Part shown: positions 22,601 through 34,094 of the stretch, piece by piece
Position numbering within the stretch: the first letter of the stretch is position 1
How the letters are laid out: each line of letters starts with the position of its first letter
NCBI GenBank assembly: GCA_021442155.1
Contig: CM038225.1
Span: forward strand, 85,014,925-85,078,924
Origin: Cymbidium sinense
Lineage: Eukaryota > Streptophyta > Magnoliopsida > Asparagales > Orchidaceae
DNA: 64,000 bases
Direction: 5' to 3'
Translations under genes and position numbers: made by a program
Notes under the pieces: model-generated
Told to the model about the DNA's origin: nothing
What the model saw: only the letters and a program-made list of their open reading frames with translations
The model's database searches: none

Positions 22601-23474
22601 GTTTAGGTTTTAGCTTTTGGGGTTTAGGGTTTAGTTTTAAGTTTTAAGTTTTATATTTTATTTATATTTAAGTTTAGGTTTAAGTTTATTTTTAGTTTAT
22701 TCTATTTTAAATAGTTTCGGGTTTAGGTTTAATTTATTTTTGGTTTAGGTTTAGGTTTTATTTATTTTAGTTTAGCTTATTTTAATTTTGGTTTAGGTTT
22801 ATTTTATTTTTATTTTAGGTTTAGTTTTTATTTTTAGTTAAAGGTTTTGGTTTATATTATTTATTTTATTTATTTTTTTAGGTTTATTTTTATGTTTTTA
22901 TTTTATTTTATTTTTTGTTTTATTTTATTTTTATTTTATGTTAAGTTTTTATTTTATTTAGGTTTTTATTCTTAGGTTTATTTTATTTTTTCGTTTAATT
23001 TAGGTTTTTATTTATTTATTTTTAGTTTGTTTTTATTAGTTTATTTTATTTTATTTTTAGGTTTAGGTTTATGTTTTAGTTTATGATTTTATTTTATTAT
23101 TTATTTTATTTTATTTAAGTTTAGATTTTTTTATTTATTTTATTTTTAGGTTTTACTTTATTTAGGTTTAATATTTAACATTTTTACGATTTAAGGTTTA
23201 GGGTTTTAGAGTTTAGGGTTTAGGGTTAGGGTTTAGTGTTTAGGCTTTAGGGTGTGTAGTTTTTAAGGTGGTTTAAGGGCCTGGGTTAGTGTTTAGGTTT
23301 AGGGTTTAGGCTGGTTTGGTTTAGGATTAAGGGTTTAGGATTTTTAAGGTTTAGGGTTTAGGGTTAGTTTAGGGTTTAGGCTTTATGGTTTAGGGTTATT
23401 TAGGGTTTAGGGTTTATGTTTTTAGGGTTCAGGTTTTAGTTTAGGGATTAAAGTTTTTGGTTTATTTTTTTAAC

Positions 23475-23947
23475 AGAGAACAAATTCATATTCAGCATTT
23501 CTTCTTCCGATTTCGTCAATGAAGTAACACACCAAGTTTTCTAAGACATAAGCGATGACATAGATAAAAAATGAGCATGCCTAGAGCAAATTAAATGATC
23601 TAGATAACTGAAACTGTCTCTACTATAAAGATATAGTTCCATAAGTAGTAGATCATATTGATCATTTTTTAGTTTCTCTAGTTCCCATCAGAACCACCCC
23701 GGCTTCTCAAGTAGTAGGATCCACCATCATATCCCTGATCTCTCGCTCCGCCACCACCATGGTTGTAACCTTCGTTGCTTCTCCCCCCCATAACAACCAC
23801 TGCTCTGACCACCACCTCCAAATCAACTAGCAGCTCCAGTTCCCCACCATCACTATGATAACCGTAGCCTCTACCTTCTCCTCCAATGCTAGATCTAGAC
23901 TGAGCCAAGTTGACGGTAATGTTCCTGTCATCAAGGTTTTGCCCATT
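23475..23947 (-). pseudogene. Glycine-rich RNA-binding protein 3' fragment, copy e (no stop in exon)
   Basis: The best preserved copy. From 23,947 the frame is open for about 90 codons to the stop at 23,678-23,680: NGQNLDDRNITVN, then AQSRSSIGGEGRGYGYHSDGG, a frameshifted middle (ELELLVDLEVVV), then back in the gene's frame with GGRSNEGYNHGGGGARD, YDGGSYYLRSRGGSDGN. AQSR directly after the RRM end is the classic GRP transition to the glycine-rich tail. It still lacks the first part of the RRM (RNP2/RNP1), so it cannot make a working RNA-binding protein. The 3' untranslated region lies at 23,475-23,677. Confidence 0.87.
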
Positions 23948-24064
23948 CTTAAGTTTCAGGGTTTAAGTTTATGATTATTTGGTTTTAGGGTTTAAGTTTA
24001 TTAATTAATTTATTTAGTTACTTTAGGTTTAGGTTTGGTGTTTGGGGTTTAGAATTTAGCATTT

Positions 24065-24110
24065 AGGGTTAGGGTTTAGGGTTTAGGGTTTAGGGTTTAG
24101 GGTTTTAGGG
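24065..24110 (+). repeat. Near-perfect TTTAGGG run
   Basis: Five or six consecutive exact heptamers, one of the cleanest runs in the array (another is at 8,220-8,270). This may mark less diverged, more recently homogenised DNA. Confidence 0.8.
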
Positions 24111-25217
24111 TTCTAGCTTTTAGGGTTTAGGGATTAGGGTTAGGGTTTAGGGTTTAGGGTTTAAGGTTTAGGGTTGTAGGCTTAGAGTTTAGGGTTTAGC
24201 ATTTGAGTTTGGGGTTAGGATTTAGGGTTTATGGGTTTTTTTTTAAATTTAGTGAATTGGCAGGTTTAATTTTATTTAGTTTATGTTTAATTTATTTTAG
24301 TTTATTTTATTTTTTATTATTATTTAGGTTTATATTTTTTTTTTTTATTTAGTTTTAGTTTTATTTATTTTATGATCATTTTAGTTTATTTTTTAGGTTT
24401 AGGTTTTATTTTTTATTTTTAGGTTTAGGTTTAGGTTTTTATTTTATTTTTTTAAGTTTAGGTTTAAGTTTTTAGTTTAGTTTTACTTTTTGGTTTTTGT
24501 TCAGTTTAGGCTTAGATTTATTTATAGTTTATTTTATTTCATTAAGTTTAGTTTTAAGTTTAGGTTTAGTTTTTTTGGATTAGGTTTAGGTTTTATATAT
24601 TTTATTTTAGGTTTAGCATTATTTTGTTATGTTTATTTTATATATTGTTTTTAAGTTTATGTTTTTTTTAACTTTAGGGTTTAGGTTTTATTTTATTTAT
24701 TAGGTTTATATTAAGGTTTATTTTAGGTTTAGTATTTATTTATTTTTATTTTATTTTAGGTTTCTTTATTTTACTTTAGGTTTAGTTTTATTTTTTTTTA
24801 GGTTTTAATCTTAGGTTTATTTTTTTATTTAGGTTTTTTATTTATTTTATTTATTTTATTAGTTTATTTTATTTTATTTTTAGGTTTAGGTTTATGTTTA
24901 GGTTTTAGTTTAGTTTTTTATTTTATTTTATTATTTTAATTTATTTAGATTTAGGTTTTTTGTTAATTTTAATTTTAGGTTTTATTTTGTTTAGCTTTAA
25001 GTATTTAATTTTTTAGTGTTTAGGGTTTAGGGATAGCTTAAGGTTTAGGGTTAGTTAGGGTTTAGGGTTTAGGGTTTAGGGTTTAAGGTTTATGGTTTAA
25101 GACTTACAGTTAATTTAGGATTTAGGGTTTAGGGTTTAGGGTTCAATGTTTAGGGTTTAGGGTTTTTTAGGGTTTAAGATTTAACGTTTAGGGATTAGGG
25201 TTGTAGGTTTAGGGTTT

Positions 25218-28200
25218 AGGGTTTTTTTTTTTTTTTTTCTTTAGGGAAGCCCCATGTAGGGGTATTTTATTGCCATAAAAAGAGGGTTACAAGGTCCTTA
25301 AAAGGGGATAAACTTCAGAACTACTGCTCAAAGAGCTACAATTAGCCTAAGGAGTAAATCCCCTATCTAAGTACATCCAAGAGTAAAAGAAAGCATAAAA
25401 CAATCAAAAGATGCAAGATGATTAACATAATAAGCTAAAGTAAGATTAAAGCCAATGCTGAGGATGTGGGAATTGATAATCTGGAGCACCTACAAAAGAA
25501 GGAGAGAGAATCACCATAGTTATAATAAGAGGGAGATTAGAAGCTTAAGGTAATACAGACAAAAAAAGTTAGAGGAAAATAACATAATATGAGTATGTTA
25601 GTAAGGAATTGTGATAGAGAAGGCTCAGCTCAATCACATCTGGGGCATGCAAGTATGAGCATCCAAACTGAAGGGTTACATCACTGAGCTACTAGAACCA
25701 ATAGAGTGAGATCATCACCATCATAGCCAACAAACCGTGAGAAGGTAGCACCTTGTTGATATTCTTGTGAGCTTTATTACCTACAAACCTAAGCAAAATC
25801 ATATCTAAAATATATAGGTAATTGCTAAGAGCTGAAGGATAAGGAGTCTCATTCAAGAAAAATATCATCAATATAGTCATCCCGACATGAGAATACATAA
25901 ACATAAGTGAGTGAGCCATCTTAGCCGTAATCTCATGAATAGCCATATTCGGAAAGAAATTAGTTCAGCATATAATCCCTCCATAAGAAAATTACAGAGG
26001 AGACAACTTGCTGAAAACCTGTTAAATAAGTCAATGAGCTTATACTTAACACCATCCCAATCACATGATATGTAAATGAATCATTCAGTGCAGAAAACAA
26101 CCCAGGGAACAATCCCTTTATTAATGTCCTAGAGAAAGCAATAGTAAAGGAAGATAGCATAGCTCAACAGAGAATGCAACCAACCAAAATAAGCACTAAA
26201 AAAATAGTTAGAGCTCCAATAGAAAAGGGCCTCCATTCGATAATCCGGATCAACAATCAAAACAAGGCAGAAAAGGCAACAACAACATCCAAGAAGGACT
26301 AAAAATTGGCCATAATACCATTCTTTCGAAATGCATAAGACGCACCAACCAATCGAAATGAGTAGCAGATGATCGAAAAAAATAGGAGATAAATTGCAAA
26401 TCTAAAGACAACCCCAACAAACCAAATAATACAACATTGGAACCCATATAAAAATCAACAAGTGAATTGAAATGAGTCTCAACATTAAAATCCAAAAAAC
26501 AACAAGCTTAAGACGGCAACATCCAAGATAGGAAGATATAAAAGAATTGGCCATAAAACTCCTCATGTAGACATGGCAATATTAGATAAACAAATAAATA
26601 AAGCATAAAAATAGTTATCTAAGGCAAAGAAATCGAGAATCACCAAAAACCCTCACCATCAGGACAACAATGTCAGGAACAGCTTTCAGGGCATGAGACC
26701 CTGAAATTCTACAACCAACAAAGAAAGAGCCAACTGAGGTGACAAGGTAAAACAAAAAGGTAAATCTCCAAGATAAGAGACAACCAAAATAGCAAAAACT
26801 AGTTAGCTTGCCATGATGCCACTCATCCAGTATAATCAAAACAATAGATACAAGATTGATAGAAAAAGGATGAAGTAAATAGTAGCAAAAAAGGTAGATC
26901 AATGAATTCAAATGATAGGCATAAAAGAAACCAGTAAGGAGGTTCAAAGCAAAATCTACCAAGCAATTAGCAACTTCAATAGAGACTGGCTGTACAAAAT
27001 AATCCAAAGTCCAGGCGCGAAGATGGGTATTGATCCATCCAACCAACATTAAAACCAACAAGCTATCCAAGATTCCACCCATAAACATATATTGGTAAAG
27101 GAGAGGATAGATAATGAATAGCTCCCCACCATAAGCCTATCCAAGTGACATTCGAGAAATCGACGGTCGGATGCTTATTCACCATAACCCACTCGCCAAG
27201 GGTAATGACAATAATAACGTGGGTTTGTCAATAACCCAATAATGCATATAAGATAAATCATTGATTAATTCCAAGCATAAAAAAGAAATGTGCTTCAAGT
27301 TGTACATGTTCCAATCATAGCATAGGATGGAGAACACAAAGAAGGAAAAGCAACAACATCCTGTGTGTTAGCAATCGAATCCATAAAATAGCATCATGGA
27401 CAATTTTACGAGTAAGCGTGCACAATCTCGATGCACAATGATAATCCCTTGAAAAACTCCAACTTATCATGGGAAGCAAGACTTAAACATCAAGACTAGT
27501 ATTGAAAAAATAACACAATTCCATTTTTCCAAAGAGATATTAGTGTAGAGATGGGATATCCCAACCAGGAAAATAACAACAATAAAGAAAATTGCAACCA
27601 ATAGGTGCTCAATAGCCCTAAGAGAAAGCATTGAGGTGTTGCTTTGTCACATTAAGCCGATTGCCAAGGATATTGATCATAATCGGTAGGCATATAGGAT
27701 AGACCATTGATTATATATGAAGAGTAGAATGGTCTTCAGGATTTTCATGATCTCCTCAAAGCATGAAGGGTGAAAACAATTGTAGTAAAGTCCAACATCA
27801 ACCCAAATGTTAACAACAAGAGCAAAAATGAAACAGAAAGGGGAGGGTAAACATAGTAAGAACCAAAAGGAGCAGCCAACAAGGAAATCCATTCCAGGGG
27901 ATTACCAAGCAGGAATTTTAAGACAATAAAGGTCCAAAACTAGAACAAAGACAAGATGTGCAAGATGGCAAAAATCAGCATGAGGAAAATTGGGAGAAGC
28001 AGCAAAAAAAATGCACCAACCCAAAGGGATTAAAACCAAATCAACAAACAAATCAACAAACAACCATGGCAAAGAAACCTCCAAAACCCAAAAGTAATTA
28101 AGCCCAATCCATTCCATTACAAGGATTTCACCAAAATAACCATTAAAAGAGACCAGTATTACAATTTCTTCCCTTGCGGAAAGCATGCCGAGGTTAAGCA

Positions 28201-28565
28201 TTATAAGCAAGGAACGGTCGTATGAAAGTCCAAGCTCAAACCAACCAAAATCCTTTCAAAGATAAGTGTTGAAACCTTTATGAATTAGGCCTTTAAGGAG
28301 GAAAGAGTCCCAAGGAATGTAAGCATCACCAAAGAAATACTATAATCATCAAAACCAAAGATAATGCACACTACTTGCTAGCACCATAGGCACCAAGCCA
28401 TATTGTCAAAGAGAAAAAACTGGTTAAAGAAGTTAGTACTAAAATCTAAGCCCATCAAAACAGATAACTTCCTCTAGCAATGGTTAATTCTCTCAGGTTT
28501 AGAAATGAATGTATTAATGAAATTAAAGTCCCAAGTGGGATTGCAGTTATAAAACCAGTAACAGG
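25218..28565 (-). mobile_element. Poly(A)-tailed retroposon (probable L1-type LINE relic) inside the telomere-like array
   Basis: A 3.3-kb block of entirely different composition interrupts the TTTAGGG array. Read on the minus strand it ends with GGCAATAAAATACCCC, then ACATGGGGCTTCCCTAAAG and about 15 A residues at 25,218-25,235, that is, an AATAAA signal followed by a tail, as in plant LINE 3' ends. The minus strand holds several hydrophobic, Leu/Phe-rich open frames (25,692-28,210; longest 157 aa), but I recognise no endonuclease or RT motif. I take these as chance frames in T-rich sequence. Any target duplication is hidden by the repetitive flanks. It could be a 5'-truncated LINE or a non-autonomous retroposon. 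Confidence 0.65.
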
Positions 28566-29177
28566 TAACATAGGGTTTAGGGTTAGTTTTATGGTTTAGG
28601 GTTTAGGGTTTAGGGTTAAAGAATTAAGGTTTTTTTTAAATTAAGTAAGCCGGTAGGTTTAGTTTTTTTAGTTTATTTTTTATTTATTTTATTTTAATTT
28701 TTTATTATTTTTATTTAGGTTTATTTTTTATTTTTATTTAGTTTAGTTTATTTATTTAAGTTTAGGTTTTTATTTTAGTTTATTTTTTAAGTTTAGGTTT
28801 AGGTTTATGTTTATTTTTTAGTTTAATTTTATTTTTATTTTATTTTTTAGGTTTGTGTTTTTTTTAGGTTTTTACATTATTTTTTTTAGTTTTAGGTTTT
28901 AGGTTTTATTTTAGGTTTTATTTTTTCAGTTTAGGTTTAGGTTTATTTTTAGTTTATTTTATTTTATTTAGTTTAGGGTTTAGGTTTAGGTTTTATTTAT
29001 TTTAGTTTAGATTATTTTAGTTTAGGTTTATGTTTATTTTATTTTTTTTTATTTTAGGTTTAGGCAATTTTTTGTAGTTTAGGGCTTAGGTTTGATTATT
29101 TATTTATTTTTAGGTTTTATTTTTTAGGTTTATTTTTTAGGTTTATGTTTTTATTTAGTTTTATTTTATTTAGATTT

Positions 29178-30942
29178 TGTGCCACCATCCTTCAAGATCT
29201 TAGATGGCATTGGAAGCCCACGATAACACATTGCACACTTTTGAGCTAGCTATTGCAACACTGGTGGCAGCAACACACTCCTCTTCTGCCTTTTCGTTGG
29301 CAATCTGTTAGTTGTATCATTTTATTGGTACTCCAAATTTCCCAAAGGTTTGGTGAAGACCTTTGCTAAGGTGGAGCACCTCTTCATCAAGAGGTTTGCT
29401 AGAGCTCAACAGAGGGTGACTGTAGATAACCTTATTGTAGAGAAACAGAAACTCAACGAGTCCCATGTTGATTATATTCTCAGGTGGCGCAACCTGAGAA
29501 TGAAATGCAAACTATAGCTATTCGAACATCATGCCATTGAGATTCTTCTCAATAATATCCATGACTCGGTCACCTTTATTCTTTAGGGCTTTACCATCAT
29601 AACATTTCAGAAATTAATCAACAAGGTGGCTAGCCTAGAAAAGAAAGCCAAACAGTTTTCTTTTCCCAACCAATCATCTAGGTCCAATCAGGAGGAGTTG
29701 TGTCAAGTAGAGGGAAGCTGAAAGTTCAATAGGAGAGACTACAAGCTCAACAGCTTCCTTTGACACCACTTCTTCCACCACCTTGGACATCATACCAGCC
29801 ATCGCAGCCGCCACAATAACCATTTCCACCACCTCAGTAGCCTACCCAGCATTGGTATTCATATCGATCACTAGATAGCTACATTCCATTTACTCCATGC
29901 TGATAGATTGAATAAGCCATATTCATTCAAGAGGGAGGTAGTTAGAAATATCTTTAAGAATCTCTTAAAGATACTTGACTTTCAGTTACGAGAAGCCTAT
30001 GAAGCTAGAGGAAGTGGGCAAGAGCGATGATCTTAGATATTGCCCCAACCACCGTATGTTAGGCCATGTCTTAGAGGATTGTATCACTTTTACGGACTAG
30101 CTTGAGTGCAGCTGCAAGTTGAGAGCCATAGTTATCCTTAAGGAATAGTTATTAGAGCAACCATCCAGTTATGTTAGAGTAATCCTTGGAGATACTTGTG
30201 ATCCTCTTAAGACCAAAGAAGTTTAGGATATCTTCCTATCATGAACCTCTAAGAAGATCATTTTTAAGATTAAGAATCTTTTCTTGCAGGTGCCTAAAGT
30301 AGCTCAAACCTCTAACTCCAAGGAAGGTTTTCTAATTGCAAAGGATAATCAAGAAATGTGACATCCCAATAGCAACAACAACCCACCATACTTGCTTGGG
30401 ATAGTCCAGTAGCACAGCCACCATCCGAGTCCAGTACTCCCTCCAGCATCATAGCTACCACCTCTTCTACTAGCGCCTCTTCTACTAGTAGGAGCATAAT
30501 ATTTGATGATAAAGGTACTAAATCCCTTACTCCATTTCTTTTATTTGATTTGTATCATGTACCTCCACCCAAAAAGAAATTAATGAAAAAACTTGATTCT
30601 ACTTATATATTGTCTACTTCTGGTGCTCTTGGTTTTATTCTTATTGAAAGCTCTCTCAGTCTAAATAAAAATTATAGCTCTAGTAGTTCCAATCATTTCC
30701 TTTTTGATTCAAAGTCAGACTATCCTTATCTGAATCAATCGGGCTCACCTCTTGAGATTGACTTGGAGTCAACTCCACTCGAGATCCCATAAGAAAAGCT
30801 ATAGGTATGCCTGATGAGAAGGTAGAGATTTCCACAAGCTCATCATTCCAAGAAGTCATTGAAGTCAACCTATGCAAAGGGCAATGTTCTACCTCTTATG
30901 GTAACACCGTGATAAGGGTAAGCAAGTCATTGGTTCCATTGA
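29178..30942 (+). pseudogene. Ty3/gypsy gag relic with CHHC zinc knuckle, 5' truncated by the array
   Basis: The sequence starts abruptly in the capsid-like gag core and aligns with 62,332 onward (both open with GTGCC.CC.TCCTTCAA). Recognisable pieces are a VKTFAKVE-LFIKRFA-AQQRVT segment (29,345-29,420), a P/Q-rich linker (29,760-29,870) and a zinc knuckle at 30,041-30,082 reading CPNHRMLGHVLEDC. The knuckle is CX2HX4HX4C, the second Cys of the usual CX2CX4HX4C knuckle being His. A frame at about 30,170-30,360 (VILGDTCDP, TSKKIIFKIKNLFLQVPK) and another at 30,550-30,792 (ending GSPLEIDLEST) match 63,314-63,940. Gag would form the virus-like particle and bind RNA. Frameshifts and stops make it non-functional. 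Confidence 0.83.
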
Positions 30943-31430
30943 GTGAGCAGCCTCCATAGGATGCTCCACCCATGGATATGCATTGTGGAGGACCAAGCCG
31001 AGTTGATTACAATGTCCTACCACCTTAGAAAGTTTCCAAATAAGTTAAGCATATGCAATGCCCTTATCTTATCCAAAGAGATGAGGGAATCTCTAATCAA
31101 GGACTTACTTGATTTAGAGAAATGCTTAGCTCAACTGATCGCTACTAAAGAGGAGGCATGCCACTCAAAGGGTGTCTTAGGAATTACATTCAATGATGAA
31201 GACTTACTCCTAGGGACAACCGAGCAAAATTGCCTCTTTATATTATAGTGGATGTTGGCAGATACAGGCTATCCAGAGTTCTGGTTGACCCAAGTGTATC
31301 AATCAACATTATGAGTCTAAGAACCCTTGCCTACTTGAAGATCGACATCACCAAACTCCAAAAAGAAAGGATGACATTGAGAGGATTCAATGAACAATGT
31401 GAGAGGGCCTTGTGGTGTTTATTTTTATAT
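30943..31430 (+). pseudogene. Ty3/gypsy retropepsin-like protease relic, catalytic triad altered
   Basis: The frame 30,943-31,248 carries HLRKFPNKLSICNALILSKEMR...TFNDEDLLLGTTEQNC, the region leading into the protease. After a one-base shift, 31,230-31,430 gives PLYIIVDVGRYRLSRVLVDPSVSINIMSL and KLQKERMTLRGFNEQCE, the protease core. The catalytic D-T/S-G signature reads D-P-S here (Asp at 31,287-31,289), so activity is unlikely. The domain stops at a run of eight G (31,433-31,440), where the 7.4-kb module begins. The rest of the domain, the LLGRPWIH part, is found 7.4 kb downstream. Confidence 0.82.
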
Positions 31431-33829
31431 ATGGGGGGGGACACCAGATCGTAGGGGTACTTTTGAGGTGATCGGGTATAACATTGAGTTATGATGTACT
31501 ATCTCAAAAGATAAGAAGCATCACCTATAATACCTAATCATGTAATAAGACTCCTAAGGCATGATGGGTCTATGAATGTCCTGAGATTTTTCTCCCACTT
31601 TACATGAATGAATAAAGTAGGGTTTATATTAAACCGTGTTTTAAGTTCTCTATGGAGGCAAGCCTCCATACTTAATTATATCTTAGAAATGAAATTTCTT
31701 AAGAATACTCGATCAAAGTAGACAATTATCATCTAAAAGATTTCAAGGTTAGATCAAAAGGATTGGATATATTTGGAAAATCAATTAGGAAAGTTCAAGG
31801 AGAAGACTTATTTTTGGAATCCAATTGAAATAAGTAGGAAATGCTCATGATATTAGAAAGCCTAACAAGCATTCCAATCTATCCTATGATTAGGCTTTAT
31901 AATTTTGAAGTTGAGGAGATTTATATGTTTTGAGTTGAAATTTAATTAGATTACTAGGGCTTGTAATCCACCAACACAAGGTTGTGGGAATGCCTGACAG
32001 ATAAGGATTTATGCTCGTAGCCCAAAAGAAATAGCAACCACAGATCCTAAATCTAGGGAGCTTTAGTACGAGCAAAAGCACGACCTAAATCTAAGCGATA
32101 GGTGGACATAAGGGTAACTTCCATAAGAGAAATAAATTGTTCAACTTCTGGACTTATAACTTCCTCAAGTGGTCACCAGCTAACTTCTCCTACAATTTTA
32201 AAACCATATAATCCAATCTTATGAGTTGCAAGATAGCTAGGTAGTTTTTTAATTAAAAAGAACCTAAAGTCCTAAACACACTTCCTAAGAGACTAGAGCA
32301 TGAGTGGTATGGCATATGACTTAATCTATAGATGCAAAATATTTTCAAATTTTATTTCATTATAGACATATCATTTTGATAGAGGCTTTAGAATTTATTA
32401 TGCCTAAATGCATGATGAAATAGGTTATGGGTCAAATAAAATAGAATAAGGTGGGGATGGAGATCCTTCATGTTCAAGAGAGAAAGAATATGCATGCATG
32501 ATGTGAAACATACAACCATACAGCTAAGGGGTTGCAAAATATTTTAATTATCTTATTTATGTCTTTTGCTTTATGATGAGGTTATGAGTTGTTTAAAATT
32601 TAGTTATGATTGATTAGGTGGGTAGAAAAGTTATTTTTATCTAAGATCCTAATCGTATCCAAGCCACACGTTAAAACATCAATCATTTAAGTTACTATCA
32701 AAAGCATGCCATCCTAAAGCAAAAATGTAAACATACATCAAATAATTATATAAACTATCATATAAGAATAAAAGGTTGGTGTGGTCGAGTACCACCGTAC
32801 AACCCAAAGAGAGAAAAGATGGGTAGCCGATCTCTACCCTTATACAACCTGGAATATGAAGGAATAATTATAATTGTATTAAATGCTATGGGGTCTTCTT
32901 TCTTCATATCTCCATTTCTAATTTGGTTCCATCTTTAATTTGGATGGTTCTTACTTTAAAGGCATCACAGGGCACCCCAGGATAAAGCCTTCTAGCCACT
33001 ACTCATCCTAATCCCCATAGCACTAATCCTAATTCCTATTGAAAAAATACATTTATGTGGGAAAAGTATAATCTAACTACACATGTAAAATAGAGGTTAG
33101 CTAAATATACATATAATCCCAAGTTGTATTTATAATTTGGACTTAGCACCCACATGGGTAAGTAACTAAGCCATGTGTCCTAACTTGGATTATGCTTAAG
33201 GATTTAAGCAACCTGCAAAAAGAGCACTCACATTTATTTTAAGCATGATTATTAAAAATTGGCCTATCATCCGCCTATGAAGCATACACCCTAACATTCA
33301 ATATAAATATCATAAACAAAATATATCACATCACACACCATCCTAACTTAGATCTATAAGTGGTGACTTAATTCTAATGTGTGTATTAAGGCTTGTGGTA
33401 TGTGTTTTACTATTTTTTTTTAAGTGTATAAGATTCAATTTAACATGAAAGGTTAATTTCACTTGAAGTAGTTTATTTGATTTGAGAATTTTAATTTGTG
33501 TTTTCTTTTATTTCATTTGATTACACTTAGCAACTAAGTGTTATAAAGATAGAAAAAGAGGATTGTCCTCTTTCATCCCTACCTTAAGTCACTTTCTAAA
33601 GTATATTAATTTGATTTAGTTCTCTTTAGTTAATATCTTATTAAATGATTTAATTAATCCTAAGTGTATCTATACATGCAACATATTTTAGCATAGTTAA
33701 ATCATGAATGTATGTGTATGTTTTGAATTTATATTTTATTTGAATAAATTATTTAAACATATTAATTTAAAACTTTATCCAAATTATTATACAAAAAGGA
33801 CATAAGAATGAAATTAAATAGGCATGTAC

Positions 33830-34063
33830 CATTGTTAAACCAAGGAAGTGAACTAATCAAATGACCTCCTTAGAGCTAACTAAAACCTCATATTCTCGGG
33901 ATGTCCAACTTATATACCCATTTGCATTCAAACATATGTAAATTCGTATCCGTGAACATACGAAGTAAGCTCCAAATCATATGGATAATTAATTTAACCA
34001 CTTAATCAATTATGAATGCATACAATTTTAATGCCAAATGGGATTTTCATTTACTAATGACAT

Positions 34064-34094
<31 letters not shown>

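Larger units (their letters stand above)
8086..29177 (+). repeat. Degenerate interstitial telomere-like array with higher-order structure
   Basis: The plus strand is built from TTTAGGG and its decay forms (TTTAGG, TTTATTTTAGG, TTTAAGG, TTTATGG). The best perfect runs are near 8,220-8,270 and 24,065-24,110. C is nearly absent from the plus strand apart from the inserts. Two textures alternate: TTTAGGG-rich stretches of 150-500 bp, and TTTATTTTA/TTTAGG-rich stretches of 0.7-1 kb. Many of the latter open with an AAATTAAGTAAAC-like anchor. Inserted are five GRP gene fragments (entered separately), a 3.3-kb retroposon and a small unknown segment at 8,107-8,217. Degeneracy and position between retroelement relics argue against a functional chromosome end. 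Confidence 0.93.

Noticed and set aside
8218..25215. Functional telomere
   Set aside because: Repeats are highly degenerate, carry large inserts and are flanked by retroelement relics on both sides.
25692..28210. Several minus-strand hydrophobic frames that look like membrane proteins
   Set aside because: T-rich retroposon sequence read by chance: no shared start, no domain, no supporting motif; kept only as a composition note.
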